DNA from: Pseudomonas sp. ICMP 561 | GTDB taxonomy: Bacteria; Pseudomonadota; Gammaproteobacteria; Pseudomonadales; Pseudomonadaceae | NCBI RefSeq assembly: GCF_002699985.1 | Contig: NZ_LKBT01000019.1 | Span: forward strand, 182 to 61,796 | DNA: 61,615 bases | Direction: 5' to 3' | Part shown: positions 9,103 through 18,260 of the stretch, one piece after another | Layout: every line of letters starts with the position of its first letter | Numbering within the stretch: position 1 is the first letter of the stretch | Position numbers and translations under genes: made by a program | The notes under the pieces: model-generated | The model's database searches: none | Told to the model about the DNA's origin: nothing | The model's input: the letters and a program-made list of their open reading frames with translations, nothing else

Positions 9103-10248
9103 TCATTTACCGGTAGCAGGTGCAGGGGCGTACAGAATCGCAGGAACTGCCTTGATACCGGTCAGGGCGAACAGCGCCTTGAGGCTGGCGTCGGCATCCA
9201 GTTGTCTGGCACTGTCCGGATAGAACGCCTGACTGAGGTTTTCCACTGCCAGAATGTTCCAGCTGCTGGCGTAGAACTGATGGTAGACACCGTAAACACG
9301 ACCGTTCTGGCTGGCCTTGAGTTGAGCGAAGCCCGGACGTTGCTCCAGCAACTTCAACTGACGCTGGATGGCGTCGAGTTTGACGCTGTCACCGAAGCCA
9401 AATGGTGGCGAGACGGAGGTATTGCCCGGGAACTGGGTGCCCGTCATGACGTACACGTCCGGCTGTTTTCCCAATACGGTCTCCAGCGTGACATCGCCCG
9501 TCGCGCCTGGCAGCAGTTGCGAACCGAGGTTCACGCCACCTGCCGCTTGAACAAGCTTGCCCCAGTACACATCGCCGTGGGTAAAGCAGCAGGCCGATGC
9601 GCCGCCCTGGCCAGCTTTGGCTTCGACGAATACCAAGGGTTTCTTGTTGTGTTCCTGAGTGATGGCTTCGACTTTAGCCAGTCGGGATTTGTAGAAATCG
9701 ATATAGGCCTTGGCTTCTTCTTCGCGGTTCAGCACCTGACCGAGCAGGGCTACGGTTTTCTGGCTGTTGACCACCGGCTCCAGATCGCTGTCGACGAACA
9801 GCACCGGGATTTTCAGCGCGGCCAGTTTCTGCGCCACACCGGCGTTTTCCAGCGAAGCGCGGGCGCGGGTCTGGAATACCAGCAGGTCCGGGCGAGCGGC
9901 CACGACGGCTTCGAGGTTGAGATCACCGTCGTCACCGAACTTCATGTCGGTGGCTTGGTTGGCGGTTTTTGGCCACTGGTTTTCGAAGACTTTCCAGGTG
10001 TTGGGATCGGAACGCTTGATGATGTTGTTCCACGCCACAACGCGCTGGAACGGATCGGCTCGGTCGAGCAGGGCCAGGGTGAACAGGTCGCGGCCGTCCT
10101 GCAAAACGATGCGTTTGGGTTCGGCGGGGATTTCAACCTGACGGTTGGCAACGTCGGTGACTGTGACTGGATAGGTGGTTGCGAAGGCCAGGGTCTGACC
10201 GGCTAGCAGCAGGCTGACGCCGACTGCGAGATGTGTGAACAGGCGCAT
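9103..10248 (-). CDS. ABC transporter substrate-binding protein, iron-chelate type
   Basis: 381 residues from the ATG at 10248, chosen because it begins a clean signal peptide (MRLFTHLAVGVSLLLAGQ, cleaved near LAFA/TTYP). An upstream in-frame ATG at 10260 is possible. The mature protein has the class III (FecB/BtuF) layout: VTDVANRQVEIPAEPKRIVL at the start, then two lobes joined by a long helix. No TonB-dependent receptor gene accompanies it, so the outer-membrane step is encoded elsewhere. A Fur-like sequence lies about 85 bp upstream. Confidence 0.9.
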   Translation of the reverse strand: MRLFTHLAVGVSLLLAGQTLAFATTYPVTVTDVANRQVEIPAEPKRIVLQDGRDLFTLALLDRADPFQRVVAWNNIIKRSDPNTWKVFENQWPKTANQATDMKFGDDGDLNLEAVVAARPDLLVFQTRARASLENAGVAQKLAALKIPVLFVDSDLEPVVNSQKTVALLGQVLNREEEAKAYIDFYKSRLAKVEAITQEHNKKPLVFVEAKAGQGGASACCFTHGDVYWGKLVQAAGGVNLGSQLLPGATGDVTLETVLGKQPDVYVMTGTQFPGNTSVSPPFGFGDSVKLDAIQRQLKLLEQRPGFAQLKASQNGRVYGVYHQFYASSWNILAVENLSQAFYPDSARQLDADASLKALFALTGIKAVPAILYAPAPATGK

Positions 10249-10331
10249 TGAATTACCCATACCGAGAGATGAGGACGAATCGGCCGCAGGCAGCACGACA
10301 TATCCGCCGTAAAAAAGTGCGCACAGGGTAA

Positions 10332-10350
10332 CGGAATTGTTCTCATTCGT
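10332..10350 (-). promoter_or_regulatory. possible Fur box upstream of the iron-type ABC operon
   Basis: Read on the minus strand, the sequence is GAATGAGAACAATTCCG, close to the Pseudomonas pattern AATGAGAANNATT for Fur sites. It lies about 85 bp before the 10248 start codon. Gene context supports iron control. The match is imperfect. Confidence 0.45.
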
Positions 10351-10454
10351 CAGTTTTTAGCATTTACACCGGGCAAGGTGCCTCTGACAATTTGAGATGT
10401 CATTGTGAGAACCGAGATTGGCCTGGGCGGCTGCCACGGAGGTCATGCGTTCCC

Positions 10455-10553
10455 GTAGGACCGGCTTTAGCCGGGAGAGCTTGGGTATGATCGCAAAATT
10501 TTCTTCGGCAGAAACTCCGCCCTCCCGGCTAAAGCCGGTCCTACGGGGTAGTT
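10455..10553. repeat. REP palindrome pair (ACCGGCTTTAGCCGGGAG family)
   Basis: CGTAGGACCGGCTTTAGCCG and its inverse CGGCTAAAGCCGGTCCTACG are about 50 bp apart, between the iron-type operon and the 3' end of the chemoreceptor gene. The same family recurs at 19668-19760. Confidence 0.9.
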
Positions 10554-10567
10554 GCCGGGTAAGCCGG

Positions 10568-12364
10568 TCACTCCGCCAACAACACCGCCGCATCAAAGCC
10601 CATCCGCAGGTTGCCCCAGTGGCGGCCGTCGAAGAAGAAGGGCACGTCGATCTCGGTCATGATTTCGCCGGTGTCGCGCAGGTAGGTCTGAAGCAGGAAA
10701 CGTTGGGTGTTGCCCGCCGCGCGCAGCCCGATCGGGTCGGAGAACATGCGTTTGTTGCGGCACACCGGCAGGTCGATGGCGCGGTCACCGGTCGGTGGTT
10801 TGGATACCCAGCTGTTGTTCACCGGGCAGTAACCCTTGGTGTCGACGATGAACGACACCTTGCCGCCTTTGGTGCCCTTGGTCAGCTTGTCGCACTCTTC
10901 CTGGCAGACCTGGGCGAAGCGTTCGGTGTAGCTGGTCAGGTACTGCTTGGGATCTGTGCCGGGGATCAGCTTGTAGCTTTGATCAAACAGGTTAAGCCCG
11001 CTGCGGTGCAATTCTGCCAGTCGTTCCTGCAGGATGTCCCGGCACTGGCTGGCGCGGGTAATGGCGGCATCCAGCGCGCCATGGCCCAGCACAAACTTGC
11101 CGAGCATGGTTTGCACACGTTCGGCAACGCCCGACAGATCACGGGTTGCCGTGGCCGAGTGCTGCATGCGTTGGTCAATGGACTGACTGTCGGCGTAAAT
11201 CTGCGTTACCCGGTCGTTGATCCCGGTGTTACTTTCCGCGAACTGCAGGATGTGCTCGGCGATATCAGCAAGCTTGCCATTGGTGGATTCGAAGTCGCCG
11301 ATCATGCTCTCGAAATGGCCCGAAGCGCGTTCAACGACTTTCTGGGTTTCCCGAGCGCTATCACTGATCTGCGTGGTTTGCTCGTGGGTAGAACTCACCT
11401 CTTTGAGCATGGCGTCGATGTTCTGCGAAATATCGTCAGTGGCCTTGCTGACGTTCTGCGCCAGGGTGCGGACCTCATCGGCGACCACCGCAAAGCCCCG
11501 GCCACTTTCCCCGGCGCGGGCTGCTTCGATGGCCGCATTGAGCGCCAGCAGATTGGTTTGCGAGGAAATCTGCTGGATCAGGCCCACGATGGACTTGATA
11601 CTCGTCGAGCGCTGATTGAGCGCCGACACCAGAGTGCCGAATTCATTGAGGCTGCTGGATATTTCGCTGATGTTGCCGGTGACTTCCAGCAGTTCGGCGT
11701 AGGAGTCGCGGGCCATGCTCAGGTTCTGCGCGGTGGTGCTGGAGATGCCCTGGGTCTGCTGGGAAACCTCCTGGATATTGCCTACCGCCATGTTGCTCTG
11801 ATCCATCACTTCCTTGGCAAAGCGTGCCTGATGGGTGGCGCTGTCGCTGGAGTCGCTGATGTTTTTCAGCGAGCGTGCCGATTCAACGGCGATGTGAACG
11901 GTCAGGGCCTGAACGTTGCTGATAATTTCCCGCTGCTTGCCCAGGAAACGGTTGCAGGTGCTGGCCAGCACGCGAATCTCGTCGTGGGTCAGCAGGGGCA
12001 GGTCTTTGGACAGATCGCCTTCACCGTTGGCGATCTCTGCAAGGGCATTGGTCATGTGCGTGACCGGGCGCACGATCAGGTGGCGAAAATACCAGACCAT
12101 GAAACTGACCATGAACAGCGTAAACAGCGTGCTGAACAGGATGGCGTTGCTGAGCCCGTTCAGGCTGCCTTCAATCTGGCCGACTAGTGCAGCGTCCAGT
12201 TGTGCGCCGCGTAACTGCTGAACGATGTCTGCACGAATGCTCAAGGCAATCCAGTACAGCAATCCACTGACCGCAACCAGCAGAAAAAGGCTGGAGAGCT
12301 TTTTCGTCAGAGAATCGAAAAACTGCATTTCGATGGACTCATACAAGGCCTTGAACATCCCCAT
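10568..12364 (-). CDS. methyl-accepting chemotaxis protein with C-terminal cytoplasmic sensor-like domain
   Basis: 598 residues. Two membrane helices (about 24-44 and 74-94) enclose only about 30 periplasmic residues, too few for a usual periplasmic sensor. A HAMP region (about 95-147) and the signalling coiled coil follow. The conserved tip contains LLALNAAIEAARAGESGRGF and ADEVRTLAQ. After the coiled coil there is a roughly 150-residue soluble domain (VSFIVDTKGYCPVNNS, DPIGLRAAGNT, FFFDGRHWGNLRMGF), so ligand or redox sensing is probably cytoplasmic. SD GAGGAG precedes the ATG at 12364. The signal is unknown. Confidence 0.9.
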   Translation of the reverse strand: MGMFKALYESIEMQFFDSLTKKLSSLFLLVAVSGLLYWIALSIRADIVQQLRGAQLDAALVGQIEGSLNGLSNAILFSTLFTLFMVSFMVWYFRHLIVRPVTHMTNALAEIANGEGDLSKDLPLLTHDEIRVLASTCNRFLGKQREIISNVQALTVHIAVESARSLKNISDSSDSATHQARFAKEVMDQSNMAVGNIQEVSQQTQGISSTTAQNLSMARDSYAELLEVTGNISEISSSLNEFGTLVSALNQRSTSIKSIVGLIQQISSQTNLLALNAAIEAARAGESGRGFAVVADEVRTLAQNVSKATDDISQNIDAMLKEVSSTHEQTTQISDSARETQKVVERASGHFESMIGDFESTNGKLADIAEHILQFAESNTGINDRVTQIYADSQSIDQRMQHSATATRDLSGVAERVQTMLGKFVLGHGALDAAITRASQCRDILQERLAELHRSGLNLFDQSYKLIPGTDPKQYLTSYTERFAQVCQEECDKLTKGTKGGKVSFIVDTKGYCPVNNSWVSKPPTGDRAIDLPVCRNKRMFSDPIGLRAAGNTQRFLLQTYLRDTGEIMTEIDVPFFFDGRHWGNLRMGFDAAVLLAE

Positions 12365-12506
12365 GCCGCTGCTCCTCGGAAAACTTATTAATTATTCTTT
12401 AATGGGTAATCTTCGACCGCTGAGGCCAAAGCTTTAACCTGAACGGTCGTAGGCAGCTGTAAACAGAAGCGAACCCGCCAGATTGTCAGCGATCTGACGG
12501 ATATTT

Positions 12507-14201
12507 TTATAGGTCCAAGGTGGCGTTGCTCGCCACTCTGTTCCGGCCTGAGGCCTTGGCATAATAAAGTTGCTGATCGGCCCGCTTGATCAGCGCAGTT
12601 GTATTGGCATCTGCGGTATCGGCCAGGCCAATACCGATGCTCACGGTCACTTGCCCGACCAGGTCGAAGGTTGCATCGGCAACGGCCTTGCGAATTCTTT
12701 CTGCAACAACTTCCGGACTTTCCGCGCCTTCCGGCTCTGGCAGCAATACGGCGAACTCTTCACCGCCGTAACGGGCCACGAAGTCGGTGGCGCGGGTGTT
12801 TTCCTGAATGATCTGAGCCAGTTGATGCAGCACGTCGTCACCGGTGGCATGGCCGTAGGTGTCATTGACGTTTTTGAAGTGATCCGCGTCGATGAACAGC
12901 AGGGCGAAGGGGCGGCCGCTGCGTTCAAACAGCTGGTTGCATTCGGCAAGCTTTTCGTCAAAGCGGCGACGGTTGTAAACACCGGTCAAGGCGTCATGTG
13001 TCGCCATTTTCAACAGGTCGGCATTGGCCTGGGTGAGGGCAGCGGTGCGCTGCTCGACGGTGGCCTCAAGAGAGGCGTTGGTGTCTCGCAGTTCGCGTTC
13101 CTTGGTCAGCAGCGATTCGGTCATGCTCTGAATGGACTGGCCCAGTTGGGCGATCTCCCGGACCGAATGCGTTTGAGGGAAGTCAGCGCCGGGCTGTTTG
13201 GCCTCGACCTGTTTGGCAGCCTTGGCCAATTGCTCGATAGGGCGGCTCATGTGCTGCGCCAGGTAGTAAGCGACCAGGCCAAATGCCAGCGCGGCGACCA
13301 CACCCAGTATCAACAGTTTATAAAACAGGATCCGTGCGGGCTGCAGCGCGGTATCAAGAGGCTGGCGAACCACGATGAACCAGGCCAGATTGGCGGACGG
13401 TGGCGTCGGGACCTTCAACACGCTGGACAGATAGTCGGCATTTTCTGTCCATTCTGGGGTGCCGGCTGGCTTCTCGCTGGTAGAAAGTCGCTGCGTTGCC
13501 AGCAACTCGGGTCGCTTTTGGCCGATCATCTGTTGTGGATACAGCACCACGCCATCGCCATTGACGATCAGCACTTCAAAATCAGCGGTCGCGCCTTCAC
13601 GCAGAATGGCCGATTCGACAATTCGGGTCATCCAGCTCCAGTGCACGTGAGCGCTCAGCACGCCAACCACGGTGCCGTCTGCGGTGCGGATCGGCGCAGC
13701 AAAATCGATGAAACGCAGCAGTTCGCCACTGGCATTGGCGGGCAACAGCTTGGCGAGCAGTACCGCTTCATGAGGGTCGCCGGTATACGGTCCTTGCAAT
13801 CCTGCCTTGAACCATGGGCGTTCCAGCACGGACTGGTTGACCAGCAGGCCATGCACCGCCTGCCGAACGTTGCCTTTGATGTCAGCGACACCCATCCAGG
13901 CGTACTCGGAGTGAGACTGGGTGCGCAACTCCATCGACGGCAGAATGTCCGGGTCATCCAGGTTGCCACGTACCAGATGTGGCTCCCGGCTCAGTAGGAA
14001 TATCTCAAGCTGACGCTCGCGTAACTGAGTGCCCAGCATCATTGCCGCTGACTTGGCGGTGCTCAGCAGCGAACTGCCACTGGCTTGTTTGATTTGCTCG
14101 GTGGCGATATGGCCGACATAGAAACCCACGCTCAGCAGAGCGAGCAGCGACAACCCGGCGAACCAGAGTGTCAGGTGGCTGCGCAGGCTGGCTATTATCA
14201 T
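12507..14201 (-). CDS. membrane-bound diguanylate cyclase (Cache-type sensor, HAMP, GGDEF)
   Basis: 564 residues from ATG 14201, which places the first membrane helix at once. A GTG nine codons upstream is an alternative. A periplasmic region of about 240 residues resembles double-Cache sensors. It is followed by a second helix (LLILGVVAALAFGLVAYY), a HAMP segment, a short coiled coil and a GGDEF domain whose active loop reads RYGGEEFAVLLPE, a functional variant. The RATD motif five residues before GGEEF is a complete product-inhibition site. It should make c-di-GMP in response to a periplasmic signal. The window also holds a c-di-GMP-type polysaccharide synthase, a possible target. Confidence 0.92.
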   Translation of the reverse strand: MIIASLRSHLTLWFAGLSLLALLSVGFYVGHIATEQIKQASGSSLLSTAKSAAMMLGTQLRERQLEIFLLSREPHLVRGNLDDPDILPSMELRTQSHSEYAWMGVADIKGNVRQAVHGLLVNQSVLERPWFKAGLQGPYTGDPHEAVLLAKLLPANASGELLRFIDFAAPIRTADGTVVGVLSAHVHWSWMTRIVESAILREGATADFEVLIVNGDGVVLYPQQMIGQKRPELLATQRLSTSEKPAGTPEWTENADYLSSVLKVPTPPSANLAWFIVVRQPLDTALQPARILFYKLLILGVVAALAFGLVAYYLAQHMSRPIEQLAKAAKQVEAKQPGADFPQTHSVREIAQLGQSIQSMTESLLTKERELRDTNASLEATVEQRTAALTQANADLLKMATHDALTGVYNRRRFDEKLAECNQLFERSGRPFALLFIDADHFKNVNDTYGHATGDDVLHQLAQIIQENTRATDFVARYGGEEFAVLLPEPEGAESPEVVAERIRKAVADATFDLVGQVTVSIGIGLADTADANTTALIKRADQQLYYAKASGRNRVASNATLDL

Positions 14202-14270
14202 GGGTGATATCTGGCTATGTGGAATCACGGCATGTTATGCGCAAGTCGTGCCAGCCGCCAGTGGCGTTTT

Positions 14271-14726
14271 TTAGTTACGTGCTGATGGTTCGGGGCCGTC
14301 ACCAGAGCGGCTCGACAGATATTCCCTGAGCCGATGCTGAAAGTGCGTTATAGCGACGTTATTCGCCAGGAAAGCCTCTATGGTCGTGACAGCCCAGCGC
14401 TGGCCTTCGTTGCCGAAACGTATGTTGGTGAATGTTCCCGACGGAACCTGTGCCACGAAGAACCAGGTATCGAGGCCGCCCAGCCCCTGGCCCGGGTAAA
14501 CCCGAGTCCAGACGATATGTTCAGGGGCAATGGTCAGCCCAAACTCCTCCTCGGTTTCACGCAGTGCGCACGCCAGCGGCGTTTCTTCGCCCTCGCGTCC
14601 ACCACCGGGGAGGTCCCAGAGGCCAGGCCACGGAATAGAAGTTTTGTCATCGCGCAGGTAGCTCAATATCAAGCCTTCGCAAAGCAAGGCGATTTTTGCG
14701 CCGGAGAATGGCGGATGCTTGGGCAT
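14271..14726 (-). CDS. Nudix hydrolase
   Basis: 151 residues from the ATG at 14726 (MPKHPPFSGAKIALL). A frame extension upstream to 14798 lacks support. The Nudix box runs GGREGEETPLACALRETEEE followed by FGL, matching G-x5-E-x7-RE-U-x-EE-x-G-U with threonine at the first U position. Such proteins hydrolyse nucleoside diphosphates linked to another group. The substrate is not evident. It stands alone, 42 bp upstream in transcription of the diguanylate cyclase gene region. Confidence 0.88.
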   Translation of the reverse strand: MPKHPPFSGAKIALLCEGLILSYLRDDKTSIPWPGLWDLPGGGREGEETPLACALRETEEEFGLTIAPEHIVWTRVYPGQGLGGLDTWFFVAQVPSGTFTNIRFGNEGQRWAVTTIEAFLANNVAITHFQHRLREYLSSRSGDGPEPSARN

Positions 14727-14798
14727 GTCTTGGGGCCTGGTGTGCGACTTCAGGGCGGACAAGCCGCTTTTAGTCGGATAAATAATCGATAATCGCAC

Positions 14799-15205
14799 GC
14801 TTTTGTATTTCGTGAATCGTGCTACTGCGGCTATTTTGATCCGATTTTTCGAAGGAAATGTCTTCGCATAGGTTGTTTTTCGAGGAATTTCAAGAATATT
14901 CGATGCGCAGCTTTTCGGATTAAGGGTCGATAATCAACGTTTTTGGATATTGACCGAATTAACCGGTTAGTACATTTTCCATGTCATAAACCTTTGCCAT
15001 CAGAGCGAAGGGACAATAAAAACAATGGAGCCACCCTCATGCGACCGCAATTGCTTGTTCTCGATCCCCCTCTCTGTGCTCGACTGTTATCCCCAAAGGT
15101 AATGGCTCGCGGCGTTTGCGCGTGCGCACCTCAGACCGGTTCAGCCCGGTAACAGCGACGCCGGGTTAATCGCGTCAGGTTCAGCGTTTCCGCGAGGCAA
15201 TAATA
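14799..15205. other. 407-bp intergenic region upstream of the TRAP operon
   Basis: AT-rich at 14800-15000, it holds the perfect palindrome TAACCGGTTA (14960-14969) and then a GC-rich leader. A 37-codon frame from 15040 has no recognisable product. The promoter of the TRAP genes and probably that of the Nudix gene lie here. No exact -35/-10 pair could be assigned. Confidence 0.5.
14957..14972. promoter_or_regulatory. candidate operator TTAACCGGTTAG
   Basis: A perfect inverted repeat, TAACCGGTTA, about 240 bp upstream of the TRAP small-permease start. Short ACCGGT-centred palindromes are common operators for GntR/LacI-type regulators, but no regulator gene is adjacent. Confidence 0.35.
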
Positions 15206-15769
15206 ATGAAAAGAATAGTCGACCTGTATTTCAAGCTGCTCAAGTTGCTCATCGTGCTCTGCATGATTGGCATGCTCGTGCTGGTTTTCGGCAACGTGGT
15301 GCTCCGTTACGCGTTCAACTCAGGTATCAGCGTCTCAGAAGAACTGTCGCGCTGGCTGTTCGTCTGGATGATCTTTCTTGGTTCGCTGGTAGCGCTTAAA
15401 GAACGTGCGCATATGGGCTTCGACAGTCTGGTACGTCGTTTGCCAGCGGGTGGCAAGCGTTTCTGTCTGGTGATCGGCCATGTGCTGATGCTCTACATCT
15501 GCTGGCTGATTTTCAGCGGAAGCTGGCAACAAGCGGTTATCAATCTGGATGTGGTCGCGCCCGCGTCGGGTCTGTCCATGGCTTTGTTCTACGCGGCCGG
15601 GCTGGTCTTCGGTGCCTGTGCTGCGGTCATTCTGTTGTATGACTTGTACCTGGTGTTGAGCGGCAAGCTGGCGGACGACGAGTTGGTGATGGTCACTGAC
15701 AGCGATGCCGCCGAGGAGATCAAGCATATCCATACCCCGTCATCGACCACCGAGAGAACTCACCCATGA
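15206..15769 (+). CDS. TRAP transporter small permease (DctQ-like)
   Basis: 187 residues with four predicted membrane helices (about 10-32, 47-66, 88-108, 128-150) and a polar C-terminal tail. The signature FVWMIFLGSLVALKERAHMG after helix 2 is typical of DctQ proteins. It forms the inner-membrane complex with the large subunit. SD GAGG lies 9 bp before ATG 15206, and its stop overlaps the next start as ATGA, indicating translational coupling. Confidence 0.93.
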   Translation: MKRIVDLYFKLLKLLIVLCMIGMLVLVFGNVVLRYAFNSGISVSEELSRWLFVWMIFLGSLVALKERAHMGFDSLVRRLPAGGKRFCLVIGHVLMLYICWLIFSGSWQQAVINLDVVAPASGLSMALFYAAGLVFGACAAVILLYDLYLVLSGKLADDELVMVTDSDAAEEIKHIHTPSSTTERTHP

Positions 15770-17046
15770 CTCTGGTTATTTTTCTCGGTTCGCTGATCGC
15801 CACCATGGCGCTGGGCATTCCAATTGCTTTCGCCTTGTTGCTGGTGAGCGTGGCGTTGATGGTGCAGCTTGATCTGTTCGATGCGCAGATCATTGCGCAG
15901 AACCTGCTCAACGGTGCCGACAGTTTCCCGTTGATGGCCGTGCCGTTTTTCATGCTGGCTGGCGAAATCATGAACGCGGGCGGCCTGTCCAAACGCATCG
16001 TCAACATTGCCATGGCATTGGTGGGGCACAAGCGCGGTGGTTTGGGTTACGTGGCTATTCTGGCCTCGTGCCTGCTGGCCTCGCTGTCGGGTTCTGCCGT
16101 GGCCGATGCCGCTGCGCTCGCCGCACTGCTGGTGCCGATGATGGTGCGGGCCGGGCACAACCGGGCTCACTCGGCGGGCTTGATCGCAGCGGGGGGGATT
16201 ATCGCCCCGGTCATCCCGCCAAGCATTGGGTTCATCGTGTTTGGTGTGGCGTCCGGCGTCTCGATTTCCAAGCTGTTTCTGGCCGGGATCGTCCCGGGGA
16301 TTATGCTCGGCGCTTCGCTTGCAGTGGCCTGGTGGTACGTCTCTCGCAAGGAAAATGTCCAGCCGCCTCCCAAGCAGAGTGCTGCGCAAGTCATGCGCGT
16401 GTTGATCGAAGGCCTGTGGGCGCTGGGCTTGCCGCTAATCATCGTTTTCGGTCTGAAGTTCGGCATTTTCACGCCTACTGAGGCCGCAGTTGTCGCAGCG
16501 GTGTACTCGCTGTTTGTGGCATTGGTCATTTACAAGGAGTTGAAGATCAACCAACTGTACGACCTGATTCTTTCATCCGCGAAAACCACGTCGGTGGTGA
16601 TGCTCCTGGTCGCTGCAGCCATGGTCTCCGGTTGGCTGGTAACGATCGCCGAGTTGCCTGAGCAACTGGCTGGCGTGCTTGAGCCGTTCATGGACAATCA
16701 GACGATTCTCCTGGTCGTGATCATGCTGCTGGTGATTGTGGTTGGCACCGCCATGGACATGACTCCGACGATTCTGCTGCTGACTCCCGTGTTGATGCCC
16801 GCGGTGGTCATGGCCGGTATCGATCCGGTGTATTTCGGCGTGCTGTTCATGATCAATTGCGCCATCGGCCTGATCACGCCGCCGGTGGGCACGGTGCTGA
16901 ACGTGGTGTGCGGCGTGTCCAGAATCAGCATGGATGAAATCATCCGCGGTGTCTGGCCGTTCATGCTGGCGCAGTTTGTGGTCCTGTTTCTGCTGGTGTT
17001 GTTCCCTTCGCTGGTGCTTGTACCGCTGAAGTTTTTCACCGGCTGA
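15766..17046 (+). CDS. TRAP transporter large permease (DctM-like)
   Basis: 426 residues, the standard length of DctM, with about twelve hydrophobic helices. Hallmarks are ASCLLASLSGSAVADAAALA, IIAPVIPPSIGFIVFG near residue 150, and FMINCAIGLITPPVGTVLN near the C-terminus. It is the sodium-coupled transport channel, paired with the DctQ protein encoded immediately upstream and the binding protein encoded 51 bp downstream. Confidence 0.95.
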   Translation: MTLVIFLGSLIATMALGIPIAFALLLVSVALMVQLDLFDAQIIAQNLLNGADSFPLMAVPFFMLAGEIMNAGGLSKRIVNIAMALVGHKRGGLGYVAILASCLLASLSGSAVADAAALAALLVPMMVRAGHNRAHSAGLIAAGGIIAPVIPPSIGFIVFGVASGVSISKLFLAGIVPGIMLGASLAVAWWYVSRKENVQPPPKQSAAQVMRVLIEGLWALGLPLIIVFGLKFGIFTPTEAAVVAAVYSLFVALVIYKELKINQLYDLILSSAKTTSVVMLLVAAAMVSGWLVTIAELPEQLAGVLEPFMDNQTILLVVIMLLVIVVGTAMDMTPTILLLTPVLMPAVVMAGIDPVYFGVLFMINCAIGLITPPVGTVLNVVCGVSRISMDEIIRGVWPFMLAQFVVLFLLVLFPSLVLVPLKFFTG

Positions 17047-17097
17047 TGTCGGTGGGCATTTCCGTAACTCGACTCTAAAAACAATATGGAGAGTGAC

Positions 17098-18123
17098 ATG
17101 CAAAAACTGATGAAAACCCTGCTGGCAGGTGCCTGCGCCACAGGCCTTCTACTGGGCAGCATGGCCAGCCACGCGGCGGAAATTCGCGAGCGAACCCTGC
17201 GTTTCGCGTTCCAGAATGTGCAGGAGCATCCTCAGGGGCAGGCCGCACAGAAGTTCGCCGAACTGCTGGCCAAAAGCAGTGGCGGCAAGATCAAGGTCAA
17301 ACTGTTTCCGGGTGGCACGCTGGGTGGCGACGTCGTCACCGTTTCCGCGTTGCAAGGTGGCACCCTGGACCTGACCGTACTCAACTCCGGCATCCTTGCG
17401 GCTCAAGCGCCGGACTTTGCCATGCTGGACTTCCCGTTCCTGTTCAACAACGTCGAAGAGGCTCATGCCGTTATCGACGGCCCGGTTGGACAGAAGCTTG
17501 CCGCACAACTGGACAGCAAAGGGCTGGTCAGCCTGGGTTATTGGGATCTGGGGTTCCGTAACGTGACCAACAGCAAGCACCCGATCAACAAACTGGAAGA
17601 CATGCAGGGCCTGAAAATCCGCGTGATCCAGTCGCCGATCTATCTGGACACCTTCAATGCGCTGGGAGCCAACCCGGTGGCAATGGCATTCCCTGAGGTC
17701 TATACCGGCCTGGAGCAGGGCGTAATCGACGGCCAGGAAAACCCGCTCACGGTGATTCAGGGCAGCAAGTTCTACGAGGTGCAGAAGTACATTTCAACCA
17801 CCGGTCACATCTTCAATCCACAGTCTTTCATCATTGGCCAGAAGACCTGGAACAAGCTTAATGATGATGAGAAAAAGCTGGTTAAAGAGGCCGCTGTAGA
17901 GGCTCAGAAGTATCAGCGAGAAGTCACCGCGAGCAGTATGGCGAGTGCACGTGGTTATCTTGAACAGCAGAAAAACGTTGCCGTGAACGATATTTCTGCC
18001 GAAGAGAAAGACCGTTTCCGCGAACGCGTTCAGCCTGTGATCAAGAAGTACTCGGAAAAACTGGATGGCAGTCTGGTGAAGCTGATGTACGACGAAATCG
18101 CCAAGGTGCGTGCCGGGCAGTAA
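17098..18123 (+). CDS. TRAP transporter solute-binding protein (DctP family)
   Basis: 341 residues from ATG 17098, which follows GGAGAG at good spacing. An in-frame ATG four codons upstream is less likely. A signal peptide ends near ASHA/AEIR. The DctP signature is clear: HPQGQAAQKFAELLAKSSGG, then the GLKIRVIQSPIY segment whose arginine contacts the substrate carboxylate in this family, and PEVYTGLEQGVIDGQENP. The substrate is therefore probably a carboxylate such as a hydroxy- or sugar acid; which one cannot be read from the sequence. Confidence 0.94.
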   Translation: MQKLMKTLLAGACATGLLLGSMASHAAEIRERTLRFAFQNVQEHPQGQAAQKFAELLAKSSGGKIKVKLFPGGTLGGDVVTVSALQGGTLDLTVLNSGILAAQAPDFAMLDFPFLFNNVEEAHAVIDGPVGQKLAAQLDSKGLVSLGYWDLGFRNVTNSKHPINKLEDMQGLKIRVIQSPIYLDTFNALGANPVAMAFPEVYTGLEQGVIDGQENPLTVIQGSKFYEVQKYISTTGHIFNPQSFIIGQKTWNKLNDDEKKLVKEAAVEAQKYQREVTASSMASARGYLEQQKNVAVNDISAEEKDRFRERVQPVIKKYSEKLDGSLVKLMYDEIAKVRAGQ

Positions 18124-18260
18124 GCCTTTACGACCAGCGCCAGTCGCTAAGCCGTCCTGGAATGCCTTGACGGCTGGCAGATAACTTTTCATCGGCGATG
18201 CGAGCCTTTTCAAGGGCGCGCATGGCTGTGCTCGTCCAAATGAAAGTGGGGATAACAAAA

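Noticed and set aside
10418..12187. 589-codon plus-strand open frame
   Set aside because: Antisense shadow of the chemoreceptor gene; begins within a REP pair.
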